Assembly: GCF_009834915.1 (NCBI RefSeq)
Contig: NZ_WVHS01000003.1
Location: 881,558-945,557, forward strand
Source: Hufsiella ginkgonis
GTDB taxonomy: Bacteria; Bacteroidota; Bacteroidia; Sphingobacteriales; Sphingobacteriaceae
Direction of reading: 5' to 3'
Length of the DNA: 64,000 nucleotides
Part shown: one piece after another, positions 60,301-64,000 of the stretch
How the letters are laid out: every line of letters begins with the position of its first letter
Numbering within the stretch: the stretch's first letter is position 1
Position numbers and translations under genes: made by a program
Notes under the pieces: model-generated
Database searches by the model: none
Told to the model about the DNA's origin: nothing
What the model saw: only the letters and a program-made list of their open reading frames with translations

Positions 60301-61037
60301 GCAGTAACTCTGAACGTGAGCTCGCCAATGCCATGTACCTCGCCGGTTTCGATGTAAAGGATGTGCACATGACCGATCTTATTTCGGGCAGGGAAACCCT
60401 CGAAGATATCCGTTTTATTGGCGCAGTGGGTGGCTTTTCCAACTCGGATGTGCTCGGATCGGCCAAAGGCTGGGCAGGCGCTTTCCTGTATAACGAACAA
60501 GCACGCGTTGCGCTGGAAAACTTCTTTAAGCGTGAGGACACCCTGTCGGTGGGCATTTGCAATGGCTGCCAGCTCTTCGTGGAGCTGGGGCTGATCAACC
60601 CGGATCATGCCGAAAAGCCAAAGATGCTGCATAACGACAGTCATAAACACGAAAGCGGGTTTACTTCGCTTACCATACAGGAAAACAACTCGGTGATGTT
60701 GTCTGGACTGGCCGGCTCGACACTGGGTGTGTGGATCTCGCATGGCGAAGGAAAGTTCAAGTTCCCGTATGCGGAAGACCAATATGGCATTGTAGCGAAA
60801 TATGCTTACGAAACTTACCCGGCCAACCCGAACGGGTCGGATTACAACACGGCGATGTTATGCGATAAAACCGGTCGTCACCTGGTGATGATGCCGCATA
60901 TCGAGCGGTCCCTGTGTGCATGGCACTGGGCGAACTATCCTGAAGGACGTAAGGACGAGGTATCACCGTGGATAGAAGCATTCTTGAATGCAAGGCGGTG
61001 GCTGGAAGCCAGGCAGCGGTTGGTTAAAACACCTTAA
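57357..61037 (+). CDS. purL: Phosphoribosylformylglycinamidine synthase, single-chain type
   Basis: The 1226-residue enzyme makes FGAM from FGAR, ATP and glutamine in purine synthesis. In order are the N-terminal linker region, FGAM synthase core with VNSEHCRHKIFNG, PFNGSATGAGGEIRDRLAGG and IHDHGAGGHLNCLSE, a second AIRS half (TGKDSLSMKQ; AGHDIGSGGL), and a C-terminal class I amidotransferase with nucleophile Cys near residue 1067 (SVGICNGCQLF) and SHGEGKF. Length matches Bacteroidota homologues. It lies immediately right of the prophage and overlaps the convergent PorP-like gene by 14 bp. Confidence 0.96.
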   Translation: MIHFFSNEANTVFAVHKELSLTSSDIQKLSWLFGNAKAEEADALDGFFIGPRAAMVTPWSTNAVEITQNMGIEGITRIEEFNRVDADFSAFDPMLSQKYASLGQEIYTIRHQPEPILEIGDIAAYNRQEGLSLSDDEVAYLNGLSQKIGRKLTDSEVFGFSQVNSEHCRHKIFNGTFVIDGQEQPVSLFKLIRKTSETNPNGIVSAYKDNVAFVKGPVVQQFAPKRPDVPDYYELKAFESVISLKAETHNFPTTVEPFNGSATGAGGEIRDRLAGGQGSVPLAGTAVYMTALSRLAADRPWENGVSERKWLYQSPVDILVKASNGASDFGNKFGQPLITGSILTFEHQEQGRTLGYDKVIMQAGGIGYGKASQAQKSKPSVNDKIVILGGDNYRIGMGGAAVSSADTGAFGSGIELNAIQRSNPEMQKRVANAVRGMVESDRNAIVSIHDHGAGGHLNCLSELVEETGGRIDLDKLPVGDPTLSAKEIIGNESQERMGLVIGAADREVLQRIADRERAPMYTVGEVTGDHRFTFQSATTGVKPMDVGMADLFGNSPKIVMHDKTVERTYAPVAYHSSLLRTYLEHVLQLEAVACKDWLVNKVDRCVGGRVAKQQCTGPLQLPLNNCGAMALDYDGKHGIATSVGHAPLSALIDPAAGSRNAMAEALSNIVWAPLKDGLESVSLSANWMWACKNEGEDARLYAAVKACSEFAIDLGINIPTGKDSLSMKQKYKDAEVLAPGTVIISAAGHCDDITGIIEPVLRKNGGAIYYINLSGDQYKLGGSSFAQVLNRIGTETPDITDAGNFKTAFNTLQQLIKAGYIQAGHDIGSGGLITTLLELCFADRDLGAIVDLSPLGEADPVKLLFAENIGVVFQADAAAEAILETNGVIFHKIGTVIPEASLTVKNTGGEWTFPIDQLRDTWFKTSYLLDQKQSGAVKAKERFDNYKKHVLHYRFPEGFDGKRPVSDPTKPRIKAAVIREKGSNSERELANAMYLAGFDVKDVHMTDLISGRETLEDIRFIGAVGGFSNSDVLGSAKGWAGAFLYNEQARVALENFFKREDTLSVGICNGCQLFVELGLINPDHAEKPKMLHNDSHKHESGFTSLTIQENNSVMLSGLAGSTLGVWISHGEGKFKFPYAEDQYGIVAKYAYETYPANPNGSDYNTAMLCDKTGRHLVMMPHIERSLCAWHWANYPEGRKDEVSPWIEAFLNARRWLEARQRLVKTP

Positions 61038-61944
61038 TCTTCAAACCAACTTCGAAGTCGCCGTTGGCATAGGAGCGGATGGCAGCGGTTTCTGTAGTGT
61101 ATAGCCCGGTAAAGGTGATGTTGCCGAAGTTGACGCCGGCGCCTACCGTGGTGCTCTGGCTGCTGTGGTATACCCCCATGATGTTGAACAGCTTACCGCC
61201 AAACCCGATGTTTACACCTGCGTCCCAGACGTTTTTGTACCCGTTCACGCCGCGGAAACAGACCTTCGGCTCTACGGCAAAACTTGGCTCCTCGAAGGAG
61301 TCGGTAAAAGAAAGCCGGTAGCTGGCAGCGACCATGTAGGTTGGCACGTCTGCTTCCAGCCCGGAATCGTCTCTTTTAAAGAAATTCTTTATATTGGGTA
61401 TGGCGCCCTGCACCGTCAATCCCGACCCGGAATAGGCAATGCCGGCATCCCCATCGAGGTAGTTTCTTCGTGCGTTATAGTCGCCTACTTCAATATCGGT
61501 CGGATCCCCCTTAATGCGGTTACTGTTGATGTGGTCGGACAGCATTCCGAACGATGCACCAAAACTCAGTACCCGCTGTTCTCCATCTACGACGCCCTCA
61601 TCAGAATCGAATACCAGGTGATAAGCGAAGGTGCCTACAAGTCGCGTGCGGCTTTCGAGCCCGGCCTTGTCGCTGTTAAAGTTCAGGCCGACGCCAAGGT
61701 TGCGGCTTTGGGGTCCGTATTCGATGGTAACTGCCTGCGTATTCGGGGTGCCCGGGGTAGCGGAGAACTGGTTGCGGTAACCCAGGTTGGTAACCAGGCC
61801 CGCTTCCAGGCCAGCCATGGCGGGATTAAGCTGGTATTGATTCTGGTAATAAACCGCGCCAAAAGGATTAAGTTGTGCGTTGGCGCCGATACCGGTGACC
61901 AGCAACGCCGCTGCCAGGAAGAACAATAACCGGTAAGGCGTCAT
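61024..61944 (-). CDS. PorP/SprF-family type IX secretion membrane protein
   Basis: The 306-residue protein has a signal peptide (RLLFFLAAALLVTGIGANAQ) and then the PorP/SprF signature near the mature start (NPFGAVYYQNQYQLNPAMAG), beta-barrel-like strands throughout and a terminal F (VGLKIKVF). The family forms outer-membrane proteins linked to the type IX secretion system, which exports gliding and surface proteins. It overlaps the adhesin gene by ATGA, so the two are translated together, and it probably helps attach that adhesin. Confidence 0.92.
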   Translation of the reverse strand: MTPYRLLFFLAAALLVTGIGANAQLNPFGAVYYQNQYQLNPAMAGLEAGLVTNLGYRNQFSATPGTPNTQAVTIEYGPQSRNLGVGLNFNSDKAGLESRTRLVGTFAYHLVFDSDEGVVDGEQRVLSFGASFGMLSDHINSNRIKGDPTDIEVGDYNARRNYLDGDAGIAYSGSGLTVQGAIPNIKNFFKRDDSGLEADVPTYMVAASYRLSFTDSFEEPSFAVEPKVCFRGVNGYKNVWDAGVNIGFGGKLFNIMGVYHSSQSTTVGAGVNFGNITFTGLYTTETAAIRSYANGDFEVGLKIKVF

Positions 61945-64000
61945 TTAACCCATTTTTTTGACAGGATGGTAATAAACCCTTTGTAGGTTCCGCCTACCGG
62001 CCCGAGATTAACCACGTAATAATAGGTGCCTGGCGCCAGTGGTGAGCCGTTAAAGGTGGCATCCCAATCGTTTTCATAGCCCGCTTTGCTAAAGACTAAC
62101 CGGCCCGCGCGGTCAAATACCTTCACCCAGTTGTTGGGAAACAGGGCGATATCCTTAATCACCCATTTGTCATTTACACCGTCGCCGTTCGGGGTCATCA
62201 GGTTTACGGCGTTCAGTTCTTTAATATCTTCGGTAGTGATAGTGATCGATTGCTGGCTGGTGCAGCCGGTGGCGCTCGTAGCGGTTACCGTATAAGTGGT
62301 GGTAGCCGCCGGTGTGACGGTAAGCGAGGCCATATTTTGTGGCCCGGTGACGCCGGCCGCATTGGCCCATTGATAAGTCGCCCCGCCCGAAGCGGTTAAC
62401 GTGATGGTAGCCCCTTTGCTTACGGTGGCCGTTGGCGTGCTGTATATAATGCTGATTACTGGCGGAGTATAAATTAATACGTTAATGTCGCGCAAAAAAG
62501 TATCCGTTCCGCCGTTTGCGGTCCCGCCGTTATCAGTCACTTTCACGGTGATCACGGCTTTGCCGGAAGCCCCTGCCGCCAGCGCATAACTTATGATGCC
62601 ACTGGCTACCGATAGTTGGGTAAACATGGCAGGTACGGAAGCAGCTATGGTAACGGATGTGGTCTGACCACTTTCGGGCCCGCCCGAAATGCCGGATAAA
62701 GCGATTTTCTGTACCGTGGTAACCGGGCAAACGGACTGATCGGGCACCGCCGCAAGCGTAGGCGCTTCATTTACATCAACCAGGCTGAGTGTGAACGCAC
62801 GTACCAGCGGAACGCCGTTTTTATCTGTAGACCGAACCAGGACCTTATACGTCTGTTGTTGCTCAAAATCCAGTGAACGGCTGATCTTTAGCTGGTTACC
62901 GGCAATACTGAACGCCCCGTTATCCTCGCCGCCGGCACCCTGCGCAAGGCTGTAAGCGAAGGATTCACCGGGTCTGTTTACCAGCGGTGCGATCGTTGCA
63001 ACCACGGTACCTGCAGGTTGGTTTTCGAAAAACGATAGCTGGGTAAGGGTGATCGGCGCATCGGTTGCCGGTAAAATGGTGAGCGTACCGTTTACATAAG
63101 TGATCTCGTAATTGGCCGCCGCTGCATCACCGATATTGATCGGGTAGCTTCCCTCCAGGGAAAACAGGCTTGCCGTGGTCGATAGTACGGGTTGTTTGCT
63201 GAGCACCAGGTTGGTTTCTCCGGTAGCAAAGCCGCTGTACATGGCGGTAAATGCCGGTTCGAATGCGCCGAACGGACGTGTTTTATTTTCGGCGGTGATG
63301 GTAAGCGGCCGCTTACCGATCACCAGGCTTGCGCCGGTAAACGACAGTATATAATTCCCATTGATGGCGAAATTGCCCTGGCTGATCCCGTAGTTACCGG
63401 TATTTGAGCCGGGGTTGCGGCTGAGCGAGCCTGTAAAAGAGTCGCCTTTAACCAGGCTTCCGTTGGATATCATATAAGTGAACGGGGGGGCCGGATCGCC
63501 ATAGACCTTGGTTTTTGCCTCGGCGGTAACAGCTATCGCTCGTTTTCCGATGGTGAGCTCAGCCCCGGTAAAAACAATCAGGTAGTTGCTGCTAAGCGAC
63601 AGGTCTCCCTGCCTGATGGTATACCGGCCAACAGGTTCACCGTTATCGCGGGTAAGCGAGCCTGTAAATTTATCGCCATTAACAGGGCCTCCTGCTGGTG
63701 TGGTGTAGGTGAGGGTGGGATCGGCATCACCATATATTTTTGCCTTTGCCTCCGCCTTTACGGCTACGGTCCTGGGCGTGACGGATAAATCGGCACCCAC
63801 AAAAACTACCTGGTAATTGCCCCCTCCGTTCAGCGAGCCCTGGTTGATGGCGTGATTACCAATGTCCTCACCGGCAGCACGCGAGAGGTCGCCCGTAACC
63901 TTCTCAGAGCCCACAAGACCGGTGACCACGTAGGTGAATGAAGGATCAGCAGATCCGTATACCTTAGTCTTGGCGGAGGCAGTTACCGTAATGCTTTTGC
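61941..64000 (-). CDS. Large MBG-repeat adhesin with gliding-motility C-terminal domain (partial)
   Basis: About 686 residues are visible and the frame continues beyond the right edge. It contains at least four MBG-type repeats of about 75 residues, each with a Y/F-GD or similar opening (KIYGDADPTLTY; KVYGDPAPPFTY) and an ending like FTGAELTIGKR. A cadherin-like region follows (FSIAGNQLKISRSLDFEQ), then Ig-like domains and the C-terminal CHU_C domain (MTPNGDGVNDKWVI; KVFDRAGRLVFSKAGYENDW). It is probably exported by type IX secretion and anchored at the cell surface. Confidence 0.92.
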   Translation of the reverse strand, partial: KSITVTASAKTKVYGSADPSFTYVVTGLVGSEKVTGDLSRAAGEDIGNHAINQGSLNGGGNYQVVFVGADLSVTPRTVAVKAEAKAKIYGDADPTLTYTTPAGGPVNGDKFTGSLTRDNGEPVGRYTIRQGDLSLSSNYLIVFTGAELTIGKRAIAVTAEAKTKVYGDPAPPFTYMISNGSLVKGDSFTGSLSRNPGSNTGNYGISQGNFAINGNYILSFTGASLVIGKRPLTITAENKTRPFGAFEPAFTAMYSGFATGETNLVLSKQPVLSTTASLFSLEGSYPINIGDAAAANYEITYVNGTLTILPATDAPITLTQLSFFENQPAGTVVATIAPLVNRPGESFAYSLAQGAGGEDNGAFSIAGNQLKISRSLDFEQQQTYKVLVRSTDKNGVPLVRAFTLSLVDVNEAPTLAAVPDQSVCPVTTVQKIALSGISGGPESGQTTSVTIAASVPAMFTQLSVASGIISYALAAGASGKAVITVKVTDNGGTANGGTDTFLRDINVLIYTPPVISIIYSTPTATVSKGATITLTASGGATYQWANAAGVTGPQNMASLTVTPAATTTYTVTATSATGCTSQQSITITTEDIKELNAVNLMTPNGDGVNDKWVIKDIALFPNNWVKVFDRAGRLVFSKAGYENDWDATFNGSPLAPGTYYYVVNLGPVGGTYKGFITILSKKWVK

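Overview
The window is a piece of a Bacteroidota chromosome, most likely from the Sphingobacteriaceae (Pedobacter/Mucilaginibacter type), carrying one apparently complete siphovirus-type prophage of about 54.5 kb. The host assignment is inference. It rests on TAnnTTTG-type promoter elements, a tmRNA with the tag GENNYALAA, a PorP/SprF type IX secretion protein and an adhesin ending in a gliding-motility (CHU_C type) domain.

Host, left (1-2598): the 5' part of a LacI-family regulator (minus), a divergent intergenic region with two 14-bp operator-like palindromes, a Tat-exported Gfo/Idh/MocA-family oxidoreductase, and ssrA (tmRNA). The prophage is integrated in the 3' end of ssrA. A 24-bp core is repeated at 2578-2601 (attL) and 57099-57122 (attR). 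Integration leaves the tmRNA whole but moves its native terminator to the far side of the prophage (57132-57185).

Prophage: a tyrosine integrase lies just inside attL. The rest is mainly one long minus-strand programme, read here from left to right and so from late to early. Order: lysis (two membrane-anchored coiled-coil proteins and a GH108 endolysin, 4443-6145); tail tip, fibre and accessory proteins (7431-15312); tape measure, tail chaperone with a probable -1 frameshift, and tail tube (15322-20928); head-tail joining, capsid, decoration and scaffold (20933-25296); MuF head protein with a C-terminal HEXXH domain, portal and terminase (27872-33954); an SPFH protein, a nuclease-like protein and a Lin1244/Lin1753-type replication protein with iteron-like sites inside its gene (33958-36721); a DNA-metabolism block with a DndC/PAPS-reductase-like PP-loop protein, a 51-aa relic of a C5 methyltransferase, a helicase-methyltransferase fusion and an SNF2 helicase (37208-43332); ASCH, J-domain-like, DUF5131, HTH and KTSC proteins (43329-45959); a cluster of tRNA-like segments (about 46000-46540); a recombination module with a PD-(D/E)XK exonuclease and RecT (47189-51169); and small early genes ending with a LuxR-type regulator (51175-53139).

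Accessory genes: a membrane-protein gene (6313-7248, plus) with its own terminator is bracketed by exact 18-bp direct repeats. A TIR-like/deoxyribosyltransferase-like gene and a divergent membrane protein (26153-27879) interrupt the head module and look like a defence or lysogenic-conversion unit. The right end (53242-56993) holds a lipoprotein, the S24-type repressor with its operator, a duplicated C-terminal fragment of that repressor, an exported protein and a second HTH regulator.

Host, right (57123-64000): the displaced ssrA terminator, purL, and a convergent minus-strand pair consisting of a PorP/SprF protein and a large MBG-repeat adhesin that runs off the window.
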